DNA from: a virus
Reading direction: 5' to 3' (one strand)
Virus record (IMG/VR): IMGVR_UViG_3300032220_000872
Location: 1-64,000 of that record
DNA length: 64,000 nucleotides
Below the pieces are notes generated by a model that was given only the letters and a program-made list of their open reading frames with translations, was not told the DNA's origin and ran no database searches. Position numbers and translations under genes: made by a program. Numbering within the stretch: the stretch's first letter is position 1; every line of letters begins with the position of its first letter. This document shows positions 53,037 to 61,795 of this stretch, in pieces.

Positions 53037-54075
53037 AAATTTTTTTATTACAGTTGATTTCGGGTTGACATTTGCAACGTTCTCTTTCGCAGATTGTGGG
53101 CACAATATCAGGGTAAAAGTTATCAGTAAAATCATGGTTAAACAGATTGAATGAACGATTCAAATTATAAAGACGATTGCCACAAGAACCTTTGATCAAT
53201 CCATGTTTGTCGATCTGTATGGTGTCTACACCCACGTTACATTGCCATCCTTTAAAATTGTTCATACCATTTAATGAAAGATAATTTTGCAATACTCTTT
53301 TCTTTTTCTTATTGTTAAAATGCAATGTGGGAGTGGAATTAAATTTTTCAAATCTTCTTTTTTTCCAGTTAAACAGTTCAAAAAATGATGGATTTCTTTT
53401 GTTACAATCACTGAGATATTTCTTTTGTTCTTCATTGTAATTTACGGTGCTGTGATAAATTTCTAATACATTTATGGCCCATTTTTTTCGGCTGGATTTT
53501 AACTGCTCCACTATGGCCACACATTTATCCCAAGCATGTGGATCCATCAGCACGTTAGCATCCACGCTGACTCCTTTTTTGTACAACAGATCTGCCACAG
53601 CAACAATATGTGGCACGTCCACTCTTTCATGATGACAGCTCAGCATCACAATGTCATTGTAATGACCATATTCTTCCCACCATCTCAGTGTGCGTGATCC
53701 ATTGGTGCTCATGCTGATCAAACAGTTGAATTGTTCTTTGAAATATTTGGTAAATTCTCCAAAATCTTTCCATATGGTTGGTTCACCTCCTATGAGGTGC
53801 AGATAGAAATCTTTTTTGCCAATATTTTTTTTGTAATGTTCAATGAGATGGGAAAGATTCTTTTTGATCATTTCAAGATTGGGCCAACCATGTGTGCCTT
53901 CATTGGATCCAGGAAAACAATACCAACACTTGTAATTGCATCTGTTGCTGAGGAATAACTCTATCCTAAAACTATCTTTTTTTTGGTTGCTCTGTATTCT
54001 AATTAACTGTTCAGATGATTGGCCATCACTGGCTGATGATACATCACTGGAATTTGACTGCTCGAAATTGGACAT
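53029..54075 (-). CDS. Radical SAM protein (family A)
   Basis: 348 residues from ATG 54075. A longer frame starts at 54114, but a late box (54096-54089) lies inside that stretch and would start the mRNA near 54083. After a Ser-rich leader of about 35 residues comes CNYKCWYC (C46, C50, C53), LIGGEPTIWKDF, STNGSRTLRWWEEYGHYND and HPAW-type segments as in the gene at 49214. The C-terminus has GWQCNVGVDTIQI and CERERCKCQPEINC. It is first of the leftward three-gene block. Confidence 0.73.
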   Translation of the reverse strand: MSNFEQSNSSDVSSASDGQSSEQLIRIQSNQKKDSFRIELFLSNRCNYKCWYCFPGSNEGTHGWPNLEMIKKNLSHLIEHYKKNIGKKDFYLHLIGGEPTIWKDFGEFTKYFKEQFNCLISMSTNGSRTLRWWEEYGHYNDIVMLSCHHERVDVPHIVAVADLLYKKGVSVDANVLMDPHAWDKCVAIVEQLKSSRKKWAINVLEIYHSTVNYNEEQKKYLSDCNKRNPSFFELFNWKKRRFEKFNSTPTLHFNNKKKKRVLQNYLSLNGMNNFKGWQCNVGVDTIQIDKHGLIKGSCGNRLYNLNRSFNLFNHDFTDNFYPDIVPTICERERCKCQPEINCNKKIYE

Positions 54076-54088
54076 AGTATGGACAGAG

Positions 54089-54096
54089 TATTTATC
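54089..54096 (-). promoter_or_regulatory. Late promoter box GATAAATA (leftward)
   Basis: The plus strand reads TATTTATC. Transcription would begin near 54083, eight bases before the ATG at 54075. It stands back to back with the rightward box at 54125-54132. Confidence 0.55.
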
Positions 54097-54124
54097 GTAA
54101 TTAAATACCCACATAATATTTTGC

Positions 54125-54132
54125 GATAAATA
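54125..54132 (+). promoter_or_regulatory. Late promoter box GATAAATA abutting the ATG
   Basis: Five bases separate the box from the ATG at 54138, the same spacing as before gp25 and before the gene at 62602. No Shine-Dalgarno site is present, so a leaderless mRNA is expected. Confidence 0.52.
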
Positions 54133-54137
54133 TCAAT

Positions 54138-54833
54138 ATGCTCCAAAAATTAGATGTCAAATTTTCATCAGATGACATTTTGAAAACTCTCACAAACATT
54201 CATTTGGAACAAGATTCAGAAGATCTTATGCACAAAATTGAGATCAATGCTCCCAGCGGAAATTGGTTTTACGATCCTTGGCATTTAAAAACGGAATTTC
54301 AAAATACCAATTTAATTTCATTGTTTGATCAATTGGGACCAGTGGGTCAAGCAAGAATAGTGATGATCAAACCCGGTTGTAATTACACAGCCCATGCAGA
54401 TATAGACGACAGATATCATATCAATCTGCAGGGTGAACACAGTTATTTGATTGACTTGGACAATACAAAAATGTATCCTACATTGGTGGACAATTATTGT
54501 TATCTTATGGACACATCACGCATACACACTGCCGTAAATTTTGGTTATTTAGATAGAATTCAATTGGTCATAAGGAAATTACTGAACAGAAGTCAGTTAC
54601 AAAATCCAACACATGTTAAAATTAAAGCCATAGATGCACCTTATAATTTAAGATATCTTTTTGATCAAACTTTTTCTATTTGGTTAAACAAAGCAAATAA
54701 GAAAAAAATTATTGATAACTTTAAACCAATCACAGATGAAGAAATAGATCTTGATTTGGAACGAGAATATTTGGAAGAATTAAAAAACATTTCTTTGAAT
54801 TGTGGATTTAAAGTTGAGATCAATCATGATTGA
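54138..54833 (+). CDS. Aspartyl hydroxylase-like 2-oxoglutarate/Fe(II) oxygenase
   Basis: 231 residues. The double-stranded beta-helix core has MIKPGCNYTAHADIDDRYHI with H86-A-D88, then SYLIDLDNTKMYPTLVDNYC, SRIHTAVNFG with H130, and R140 to bind 2-oxoglutarate. This is the order of aspartyl/asparaginyl beta-hydroxylase-like enzymes. A helical C-terminal tail of about 85 residues, rich in charge, has no counterpart I know. It starts a rightward block of six genes. Confidence 0.6.
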   Translation: MLQKLDVKFSSDDILKTLTNIHLEQDSEDLMHKIEINAPSGNWFYDPWHLKTEFQNTNLISLFDQLGPVGQARIVMIKPGCNYTAHADIDDRYHINLQGEHSYLIDLDNTKMYPTLVDNYCYLMDTSRIHTAVNFGYLDRIQLVIRKLLNRSQLQNPTHVKIKAIDAPYNLRYLFDQTFSIWLNKANKKKIIDNFKPITDEEIDLDLEREYLEELKNISLNCGFKVEINHD

Positions 54834-55461
54834 ATATTGGAATAATTTTTATAAACATGAATTAGGCACATTAGCCATTGCCAACATGGTGTATGAGCCA
54901 TTGATTAATCCTGACAAAGATATATTTAAAATGAATTTTAACAGTAATCAATATTTTGTTAATCCCAATATGACGGATGACTTTAGACAAAATTGGTTTT
55001 CAAGAGAAATCAATTATATAGAAAAATTAAAACACAAATCATATGCTCCTGAAATCAACAACATTGATCACAGAAATAGAACTGTGGAATTCAAATGGTA
55101 TGATCGTAGTCTAAGCAAACTCATACACACAGGCGAAATATTCGCAGTGCCCAACTGGCAACAACAGATCAAAGATATTTTGTTAGACTTATTGTCAATG
55201 AATATACGCAAATCTAATTTGTATCCACACACATTTTATTTGGATGATAAAAACAAAGTTCGCATAATGGATCTTTACGGTTGTACCTGTGACGAAGATA
55301 GATACGTGTCCAAAGAATTGTTGACTTCCATATTGTTTGATCCCACCCATCCTAGATTTGCTCAAAGTCTTGTGGGTGAATTATATGACACATTTAAATT
55401 GTATGAATTAACTGTGAAACTGAATTATGGCAATTGGCCAGGAGATTTTTTAAATGCTTGA
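54826..55461 (+). CDS. Kinase-like protein with degenerate catalytic loop
   Basis: 211 residues from ATG 54826, overlapping the preceding stop by eight bases. It has an RNRTVEFKWYDRSLSKLI strand pair resembling a kinase N-lobe, and NLYPHTFYLDDKNKVRIMDL in the place of the catalytic and magnesium loops (x-H-x-x-N-x-x-x-D...I-x-D-F). The usual H-x-D of the loop is replaced by YPHTFY, so it may not phosphorylate protein; sugar or lipid kinases are equally altered. The resemblance is modest. The stop overlaps the next start by eight bases. Confidence 0.4.
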   Translation: MIEYWNNFYKHELGTLAIANMVYEPLINPDKDIFKMNFNSNQYFVNPNMTDDFRQNWFSREINYIEKLKHKSYAPEINNIDHRNRTVEFKWYDRSLSKLIHTGEIFAVPNWQQQIKDILLDLLSMNIRKSNLYPHTFYLDDKNKVRIMDLYGCTCDEDRYVSKELLTSILFDPTHPRFAQSLVGELYDTFKLYELTVKLNYGNWPGDFLNA

Positions 55462-56002
55462 ATATGTGGGTAATTGCAAAGACGTGATTGATTGGCACAG
55501 TGTTATAGAAAGCATTGAAGATCAGCAGAGTGCTTACATAGGACCAAGACATGATGTGGGGCATCATGTGCCAGGAGTGGAAGAAGTGGCCAAACCATTG
55601 CGTGAAGCTGGCTATAAAATGAAACACGAAGGCGGCAATGCCAGTTGGGACATGTACCTACCAGGCACAAATTTTGATAAAAAGATAGCGGAAAAGTTTT
55701 GTGAATGGGTGGGAATGAGCAGTTACATCAATGCTTGGATCAGCAGAGTAAAACCTGGTGACGTAGCACCTTGGCATTGGGATATAACTGATGATGAAAA
55801 AACTTTAGAACACAAAAAAGAAATAGTTCGATATCATTGCCACATAAGTCCACCAGCACCAGGACATGTTTTAATTGTGGAAGATCATTGTCTATACAAT
55901 CAAGAGATGGGCGCTACCTGGAAATGGCCTCGACGCACTGCATGGCATGCAGGATCCAATGCAGGATTAGTGCCCAAATATATTTTTAACATATGGGGAT
56001 AA
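55454..56002 (+). CDS. 2-oxoglutarate/Fe(II) oxygenase-like protein
   Basis: 182 residues. The motif VAPWHWDITDDE gives H108-x-D110. The strands RYHCHISPPAPGHVLIVEDH and TWKWPRRTAWHAGSNAGLVP follow, with H165 as third ligand and K175 in the position of the usual arginine that holds 2-oxoglutarate. The length is short for the family. It probably hydroxylates a small substrate or a peptide side chain. It is coupled to its upstream neighbour by an eight-base overlap and is one base from the next gene. Confidence 0.57.
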   Translation: MLEYVGNCKDVIDWHSVIESIEDQQSAYIGPRHDVGHHVPGVEEVAKPLREAGYKMKHEGGNASWDMYLPGTNFDKKIAEKFCEWVGMSSYINAWISRVKPGDVAPWHWDITDDEKTLEHKKEIVRYHCHISPPAPGHVLIVEDHCLYNQEMGATWKWPRRTAWHAGSNAGLVPKYIFNIWG

Positions 56003-56003
56003 T

Positions 56004-56759
56004 ATGAAAGGTGTTTACGGCAAACCATACATCTGTATGGATTCTTATGTGAATATACAACAATTAAAAGATATCTCAAAAGATGTGAATTATGGTATTG
56101 GCAAAGCTCATGCATTTATTAGATTAAATTATGGTATAGAAAATCATAAAGAATATACAGACGATATCAGAGGAGCTTATAATTATTGGCGTGACAAAGA
56201 AACAGACCCTAAACTAAAACAGTATGGTGTAGAGTTAGAAAAAAATGATAAAGTAGGGTTTCACTATTGGTTAATGTATCAGTATCCTGTGTATGAATCA
56301 CTGAATTATCTTGTGATAAGAGAATTTGATAGATGCATCAATGATCCGTGTGTGCCTTATGATGCAAATAAAAATCCAGTGTATGACTGTAGATGGACAG
56401 AAGAATCCAAATATTTTCCATCACTAGTGGATTGGGCTAAAAAACTGCCATTTGAACCATTGGGACCAATCATACTATTGTTGAAAAATTCTGGATTAAA
56501 AACTATCAAACACAGAGATTGTTTTTTACAGATGGAACCTTATGAGCATGAAGAGCATTTCATATGGTTTGACCCTATGAATGACCGATCTTTGTATGTG
56601 GAAAATGGAGACGAAAAAATACACATGAAACCTGGCAACTCATTCTATTGGAACAATCATGATTGGCACGGCGGATTAGAAAACACCAACAAAGTCAGTT
56701 GGTCCATGAGAATAGAAGGTATTTTTACTAAAGAACTGGTGGCACAATTAAAACAATGA
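56004..56759 (+). CDS. 2-oxoglutarate/Fe(II) oxygenase-like protein, paralogue of 61796-62602
   Basis: 251 residues. Shared blocks with the gene at 61796: KGVYGKPYICMD at the start, WTEESKYFPSLVDWAKKL, KHRDCFLQM (H170-R-D172), FYWNNHDWHGG (H222) and R236. The order fits a cupin-type oxygenase with H-x-D...H...R. The N-terminal 130 residues are helical and belong to this family only. The two paralogues lie on opposite strands and bracket the amidinotransferase/aminotransferase genes. The stop overlaps the next start by four bases. Confidence 0.58.
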   Translation: MKGVYGKPYICMDSYVNIQQLKDISKDVNYGIGKAHAFIRLNYGIENHKEYTDDIRGAYNYWRDKETDPKLKQYGVELEKNDKVGFHYWLMYQYPVYESLNYLVIREFDRCINDPCVPYDANKNPVYDCRWTEESKYFPSLVDWAKKLPFEPLGPIILLLKNSGLKTIKHRDCFLQMEPYEHEEHFIWFDPMNDRSLYVENGDEKIHMKPGNSFYWNNHDWHGGLENTNKVSWSMRIEGIFTKELVAQLKQ

Positions 56760-57337
56760 AAAAAACATTACAGTTTGATTATTTTCCAGTGATGCGTTCT
56801 TCTTATGTACCCAATGAACTGGTTGCTGAAGGCAAACTGCAGGATCAATTAACACTACAATGGAACAATTCTGCTCTGTTTGATACCATAGAATTAAGCA
56901 AGGAAACTGCTGAAAAAAAAAGCATAAACAGAAGCGCTGAAATTGTTTTACAAAAAAATAATAACACATTGGTGTTACAAAATAAACAAAGTTGGCATGA
57001 TGACAAACACATAGAACTCACAGCACAGATTGATTTAATTTATAAAGACGCAGACTGGTGGTTGTGTAAATTTATCTACAATTTATCACTGTGTGATGCA
57101 CAATCATTGCAATCATTCAATGACAAGTTTGGTATCAGTCAGGAGTACTTTCATTTTAAATTGAATGGCGAAACACTGATACACAATCAACCAGTGCAGG
57201 CAGGCACTGCCTTGAGTGCAGAAAAAGAATTCTATTGGCAAGGACACAATCCCATAATGTTCGAACTAGAGGAGTATGGCAATGGAGCCAACACGGACAG
57301 TAGATTTATTCAAATTGTAAGGTTCACAGTGTTATGA
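56756..57337 (+). CDS. Beta-rich protein of unknown function
   Basis: 193 residues, coupled on both sides by four-base overlaps. It starts MKKTLQFDYFPVMRSSYVPN and runs as alternating strands (WWLCKFIYNLSLCDAQSLQS; EYFHFKLNGETLIHNQPVQA) to a C-terminal FIQIVRFTVL. There is no membrane segment, cysteine pair or catalytic motif I can name. A binding or chaperone role for the adjacent oxygenase is a guess. Confidence 0.5.
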   Translation: MKKTLQFDYFPVMRSSYVPNELVAEGKLQDQLTLQWNNSALFDTIELSKETAEKKSINRSAEIVLQKNNNTLVLQNKQSWHDDKHIELTAQIDLIYKDADWWLCKFIYNLSLCDAQSLQSFNDKFGISQEYFHFKLNGETLIHNQPVQAGTALSAEKEFYWQGHNPIMFELEEYGNGANTDSRFIQIVRFTVL

Positions 57338-57882
57338 AAATATTAATGACAGGGCATACATCTCCCATAGGTTCGGCGTTGTATGAACATTTTAAACATC
57401 AGGCACACGGTTGCAGTAGATCCAATGGTTATGACTTGACTCAACTGCAAGACATAGAGAAGATAGCTGAACTCAGCCTACAATACGATCATTTTTTAAA
57501 TTTAGCCCATGTGGGCACAGCTCAAACTCAATTGCTTAACTTGATACACAAGTCATGGACAAATAATAATAAGTGTGGTAAAATTGTTTCTTTTGGAACC
57601 TTAGGTACTGAATTGCCTTTAAAAATTTTACAAACTTTCAATACTCCAATGGAATATTTCAAACAAAAACAAACATTGGAAGCTGTGCATAGACGTTTGT
57701 GTGTTGAAAAACCATTTGGCCCACAACCACAAAGCATATTAATACGAATAATGAATTACGGTGTAAAAGTGGGTGAAAGATCTGGAGAGCCCAGTTGTGA
57801 CAGCAAAGATATCATACGTACTGTTGAATATGTGTTGAATGAATCTTGTTATATCAGCACAATTGATTTAAGAAAAATTTAA
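57334..57882 (+). CDS. Short-chain dehydrogenase/epimerase-like protein (NAD(P)-binding)
   Basis: 182 residues, short for the family. The N-terminal MKILMTGHTSPIGSALYEHF holds the Rossmann Gly-rich loop (G7...G13). FLNLAHVG corresponds to the N-A-G strand end, KIVSFGTLGTE to the serine strand, and Y108-x3-K112 (EYFKQKQTLE) to the catalytic pair. It would oxidise or reduce a hydroxyl/keto group, or epimerise a sugar. It is last in its rightward block and meets the convergent amidinotransferase gene with a four-base overlap. Confidence 0.6.
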   Translation: MKILMTGHTSPIGSALYEHFKHQAHGCSRSNGYDLTQLQDIEKIAELSLQYDHFLNLAHVGTAQTQLLNLIHKSWTNNNKCGKIVSFGTLGTELPLKILQTFNTPMEYFKQKQTLEAVHRRLCVEKPFGPQPQSILIRIMNYGVKVGERSGEPSCDSKDIIRTVEYVLNESCYISTIDLRKI

Positions 57883-58949
57883 ACTATTTGTCTTTTGGTT
57901 CCTTTGCGTTTGGTATCCAATGTAAAACAATGAATCCCACCTTCCCAATATACCTGATGTCTCTGATTGACCACGTGACATTCAATGCCTAAGGTTTTTA
58001 AATATCTAAAAAGTTCAGGAATATGTCTGCCAAACAATACATTTTTAGAATCCAATACCACCACATTTAAATCAAAACAAACTTCTTGATTGTATCCTCT
58101 CCAATTATTAAGATATTTTTCCAGCCATAACTCAGAATATTTTCCATCTGTGCTGACATAATCTTTCACATAATTGTCTATGTACACTTCTGAAACATAC
58201 TGTGAAATATCAATTAATTTCTTATTTTGTAATATTGTTGGAACCCATTTTAATCCACAATGCACCACAGTGTCGTCGTCCAGCATAAAAAATCCGTGAT
58301 CAATGTGCCCATAATTTTTAAATATGTTTTCAGGCAAATTGGGAATAAATTTATAAGAAGCATATATTTTTTTAATCCATTCATACCCCAATTGAGTTCC
58401 AGGACCTGCAGAATTCACAATAACGCTGTCGCCCAATTTATACATGGTAGCAGTGTGCCACAACAATTGTTCTTTATATGTGTCTTTGTAAATTTTATCT
58501 GATATAAACCAACTTTCTTCTGCGGTAATATTTCTCAATTGAGGAGCGGGCTGACAGTGTATTTGATAATTTTGTTCAGCAAAATAACTGAATATTTGTT
58601 TGTAACACAATACATCCAAATATCTATCAGAATAACTGGTATATGTTTGAGAGAATGTATTATCCATTACAAAATATTGATCACGTGGCACTATAGGACA
58701 CATAGGTACAGATATTTTTAAATCTCCTATTATTACAGGTGTATCGTATCTCAACACTGTGGGTCTAAGAACTTTTATGTTAGAATCTGTAAAAAATTTT
58801 GCTAAAGCATCAAGATCCTGTTTCGTTTCTTCAAGAATAAGATTAAATTTTTTTAAACAAGGTTGAGGTAAAAAATTATCTAAATCACCTGGTAGATAAC
58901 TGTCACCTACTATGATTTCCTGTAATTTATCATATTCGGTGAATATCAT
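57879..58949 (-). CDS. Amidinotransferase-family enzyme (glycine/inosamine amidinotransferase-like)
   Basis: 356 residues, the usual length of the family. It begins with EYDKLQEIIVGDS, then has CPIVPRDQYFVMDN (PRD 88-90) where the family has P-R-D. The catalytic set is GHIDHGFFMLDDDT (H215/H218, D217) and a C-terminal WEGGIHCFTLDTKRKG with C341 in the G-G-x-H-C-x-T context. L-arginine:glycine amidinotransferase and StrB-type inosamine-phosphate amidinotransferase move an amidino group through that cysteine. The acceptor cannot be told. Phages seldom carry such a gene. It ends a leftward block of six genes. Confidence 0.72.
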   Translation of the reverse strand: MIFTEYDKLQEIIVGDSYLPGDLDNFLPQPCLKKFNLILEETKQDLDALAKFFTDSNIKVLRPTVLRYDTPVIIGDLKISVPMCPIVPRDQYFVMDNTFSQTYTSYSDRYLDVLCYKQIFSYFAEQNYQIHCQPAPQLRNITAEESWFISDKIYKDTYKEQLLWHTATMYKLGDSVIVNSAGPGTQLGYEWIKKIYASYKFIPNLPENIFKNYGHIDHGFFMLDDDTVVHCGLKWVPTILQNKKLIDISQYVSEVYIDNYVKDYVSTDGKYSELWLEKYLNNWRGYNQEVCFDLNVVVLDSKNVLFGRHIPELFRYLKTLGIECHVVNQRHQVYWEGGIHCFTLDTKRKGTKRQIV

Positions 58950-59554
58950 TGTATTAGATGTGCATGATTGATAAACATCTGCAAAGAATATCTGGTCACT
59001 GTGCTGTTGGAAATTTGTGTGACTGCATGCACTTGGTCTTTAGAATTGATTATTATTCTATTTTTTTTAGGTTCTACAAATATTCCTTGTGTGTCATTAT
59101 CTTGTTCTTTGTACACAAATAATCCACCGTTGTCCGAATTCCAATCATTTAAAAATATTGTTATGCCAACATAATCCACACCACCGTCTTTTTCATAAAG
59201 TCCATCTTTGTGCCATGTGGCTCTGTAAGGAGCAGTGTTCACATGATATCTCAACATGCAGTCTTTGGATTTAAACCCTTCCTCTGTTAGATGTTTTTTA
59301 TCATATAAATTTTTTAAAATAATATCCACTGCGGTATTTTTTAAAAGATAATATCTGCAATTATCCAATCCAAAATGTTCATTTTCTATTAACAATAAAT
59401 TTTTATCTTCGAGTCCATCATGATCACTTTCCGTTGGAGCATGATGTTGTTCTTTGTAGAACAATTCACGATTTTCCATTGTGATTTCGTTGTCAATAAC
59501 TTGCTTCAACTGTTCTAATGTCTGCTCATCAAAAAAATTATCTATTATTTTCAT
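58946..59554 (-). CDS. Prolyl-4-hydroxylase-like 2-oxoglutarate/Fe(II) oxygenase
   Basis: 202 residues. The motif YRATWHKDGLYEKDGG gives H115-K-D117, then VGITIFLNDWNSDNGGLFVY, NRIIINSKDQVHAVTQI (H176) and R188 in TRYSLQMF. This is the standard order for the 2OG-FeII_Oxy family. It has no signal peptide and is soluble. Possible substrates are free amino acids, peptides or nucleotides. It overlaps both neighbours by four bases, which ties it to the amidinotransferase and aminotransferase. Confidence 0.75.
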   Translation of the reverse strand: MKIIDNFFDEQTLEQLKQVIDNEITMENRELFYKEQHHAPTESDHDGLEDKNLLLIENEHFGLDNCRYYLLKNTAVDIILKNLYDKKHLTEEGFKSKDCMLRYHVNTAPYRATWHKDGLYEKDGGVDYVGITIFLNDWNSDNGGLFVYKEQDNDTQGIFVEPKKNRIIINSKDQVHAVTQISNSTVTRYSLQMFINHAHLIQ

Positions 59555-60657
59555 AAATTACTCAAGTCGTTTGCTAATATTTTAAAATATTCTTTGTTAG
59601 CATTCAAAGGCATCTGATATAGATTTTTATATTCTCTTTTTTGAACCATGTACATACTGCCGTATGTGTTCAGTATAGTAACTCCATTGTTTTTAAAACA
59701 TTCAGTGGCTTGCTGTTGCACTTGTTTAAAATTGGACAATGTTTGTTCTTTCTGCAGTATATCAATGTATTTCAAAGCACTGTAGACACCTGATAGACTG
59801 AAATTGTATGTGAATCCGTGATCCCAATCAAAGTCTTTGGGCAGCACCTCATGCAGTTTTTCATTGTACAGCATCATGCTGAGTGGAAAATATCCTGCAG
59901 TAATGGCCTTGCCCATGGTGAATATGTCCGGCTGCAAAGGTATACTGTGATATCCAAAATAGTCACCTGTTTTTCCACCACCCACAAATATATCATCCAA
60001 GATAATCAACACGTCATGTTCTTGTTGTAGATGTTGTAGTTTTTTCCAAAACTCCACTGAGTTGGATTCCATATTGCCACCATAAGAACAGGTTTCCACA
60101 ACCACTGCCATCACTTCACTCCAATCGGTATGAGTGATATCAAAAGATCGTGGCAATCTTTGGATGGCTGAATATTTGGGCAGATTATAAAATGGATTTT
60201 TAAATAGTAAATCACCCATGTTATAATTTAAAAACGTGCTGCCGTGATAACTGCCTTCAAAACTGATTATTTTTGTTTTTTTTATATTTTTTTTAATATG
60301 ATGATAGGCAGCTGCCAACTTTACGGCACCTTCATTGGCATCACTGCCACTGAGAGCAAATACACTTCTGTAGCCATTGCTCATAGAGTATAAAGTGCTG
60401 CTCAATTGATAGGTGGCATCGTTCAATCTTAATTTTTCGTACTCCAGCACTGATTCAGCTATTTCAGGTTTTTTATTTTTCATTTCATTGCACACATAAT
60501 CCACTATATCGTCACGCTGAAATCCCAACACAAAGCAGCCATAATGCAACAAAGGATCCACAGTTTTACAATTATTTTCAATCACACCAAATTGCCAGTG
60601 TGCTGCTTCTTTGTGTGTAGACTGCTGTCTGCCAGGTATAAGTCCTTTGAGAGTCAT
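59551..60657 (-). CDS. Class III PLP-dependent aminotransferase
   Basis: 368 residues. Motifs in order: ALSGSDANEGAVKLAAAYHH (phosphate-binding S-G-S-D-A-N-E), EGSYHGST, VLIILDDIFVGGGKTGDYFG (D221/D222 for the pyridine nitrogen) and MGKAITAGYFPLSMM with K250 as Schiff-base lysine. These define the omega/ornithine-type aminotransferases, including glutamate-1-semialdehyde 2,1-aminomutase. The protein lacks about 50 residues at the N-terminus compared with typical 420-residue members. It would interconvert a carbonyl and an amine in the pathway product. Confidence 0.82.
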   Translation of the reverse strand: MTLKGLIPGRQQSTHKEAAHWQFGVIENNCKTVDPLLHYGCFVLGFQRDDIVDYVCNEMKNKKPEIAESVLEYEKLRLNDATYQLSSTLYSMSNGYRSVFALSGSDANEGAVKLAAAYHHIKKNIKKTKIISFEGSYHGSTFLNYNMGDLLFKNPFYNLPKYSAIQRLPRSFDITHTDWSEVMAVVVETCSYGGNMESNSVEFWKKLQHLQQEHDVLIILDDIFVGGGKTGDYFGYHSIPLQPDIFTMGKAITAGYFPLSMMLYNEKLHEVLPKDFDWDHGFTYNFSLSGVYSALKYIDILQKEQTLSNFKQVQQQATECFKNNGVTILNTYGSMYMVQKREYKNLYQMPLNANKEYFKILANDLSNL

Positions 60658-60665
60658 ATTTTTAA

Positions 60666-61208
60666 TTATAGTATTTCAAATTGCAATTGATCGTATGTGA
60701 TGACAGAAGTGTTATCAAAAACTTTTTTGGTTTGCACACTGAAACAACAATAACCGCTGGCATCTATTAGATCCTTGAAATTTATGTTTTGATTTTGCCC
60801 TTGATGATATTCTTTGCCCACTGTGTGAGTGTATTGATTACATTTTACTGTGATGCAATAGTCATCCGACACATGTTCACTGCCTTGCACACCGTTCAGT
60901 CTGATCAACTGCACATGACTTTGATACAGATAGTTTATTGGTTTGAGACTCCATATAATTTTAGCCTGCTCTTCAACCGAATGAAATTTAATATCATAAT
61001 GGAATTCAAAAACATTGATAATATTTTTATCCAACACAATAGACTTTTCTAATATTATAGGTAGATTTTCCTCTGCATCATCAATATTGGTGAATATTTT
61101 TTGTGTGTTATGGTAAACGTCTAACTTGTTGATGTAATTGTCGTGTTGACGAGACATGTATCTTTTGTTAAGATCTTTGGGGCAGGTAATACGCACGGTT
61201 CTATTCAT
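60666..61208 (-). CDS. Unrecognised beta-rich protein in the amidinotransferase block
   Basis: 180 residues from ATG 61208, overlapping the previous stop by eight bases; the longer frame lies within that gene. It starts MNRTVRITCPKDLNKRYMSR and has strands (IINVFEFHYDIKFHSVEEQA; IIWSLKPINYLYQSHVQLI). Two cysteines (YCCFS) and no catalytic motif are evident. It is separated by eight bases from the aminotransferase gene downstream. Confidence 0.48.
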   Translation of the reverse strand: MNRTVRITCPKDLNKRYMSRQHDNYINKLDVYHNTQKIFTNIDDAEENLPIILEKSIVLDKNIINVFEFHYDIKFHSVEEQAKIIWSLKPINYLYQSHVQLIRLNGVQGSEHVSDDYCITVKCNQYTHTVGKEYHQGQNQNINFKDLIDASGYCCFSVQTKKVFDNTSVITYDQLQFEIL

Positions 61209-61794
61209 GGATATAATCTTTGAATATTTGCACAGCTTCTTCAAATTGTAGATGTGTGTTATCTAATTTTAATAGAGTAAAGCATAATGTCCAACGATCT
61301 TCAGTCATGTTGGGATTGAATGTGCTGTGCAATTGTCCTATGTTCATTAGGCTGGGTTGATTGATCACTTGTTCATGCATCAGATCACAATCTTCTTCAC
61401 GTGCTGTATAAGCATCTGTGATCACTATATCGGACACTAACCCTGCAGCTGATATGTGACGATTGTCTGGTTTGACTGGTTTTAGATATTCTGGTTGTTT
61501 CACACGCCACCATCTGGTTACACTGTTGTCTGGACCCCAAGTAAAATTTATTTTAGTAGCATTACACAGTGTGGGGGTGTCATTATGCATGGGTATCTTC
61601 CCACCATTTGTGGGAGTATAAAATCCTTCCATAAGATTGGAAACCTTTACACCGTGCAGTTGAATCCAATCGATAACACGTGTGTCAACGTATTGTGAAT
61701 CTACCAACACAATATCAGCATGATCTAAAGTTTTAAAACAATCAGGTTTTTTCACTGTGAAAGGCAGTTGTAGATATCTATGATAGATGTTCAT
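61201..61794 (-). CDS. 2-oxoglutarate/Fe(II) oxygenase-like protein, small
   Basis: 197 residues. The possible metal site is KIPMHNDTPTLCNATKINF (H70-N-D72), followed far on by NIGQLHSTFNPNMTEDRWTL (H156 and R167). It has the H-x-D...H...R order with a beta-helix between. A run KPVKPDNRHISAAGLVSDIV is unusual. The assignment is less sure than for its neighbours. The start is one base after the preceding gene. Confidence 0.48.
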   Translation of the reverse strand: MNIYHRYLQLPFTVKKPDCFKTLDHADIVLVDSQYVDTRVIDWIQLHGVKVSNLMEGFYTPTNGGKIPMHNDTPTLCNATKINFTWGPDNSVTRWWRVKQPEYLKPVKPDNRHISAAGLVSDIVITDAYTAREEDCDLMHEQVINQPSLMNIGQLHSTFNPNMTEDRWTLCFTLLKLDNTHLQFEEAVQIFKDYIHE

Positions 61795-61795
61795 T

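Noticed and set aside
52215-53135. Signal peptide or membrane helix on the PP-loop protein (longer frame from 53135)
   Set aside because: The hydrophobic start comes from reading the end of the upstream radical SAM gene in another frame; the ATG at 53036 fits the usual short overlap.
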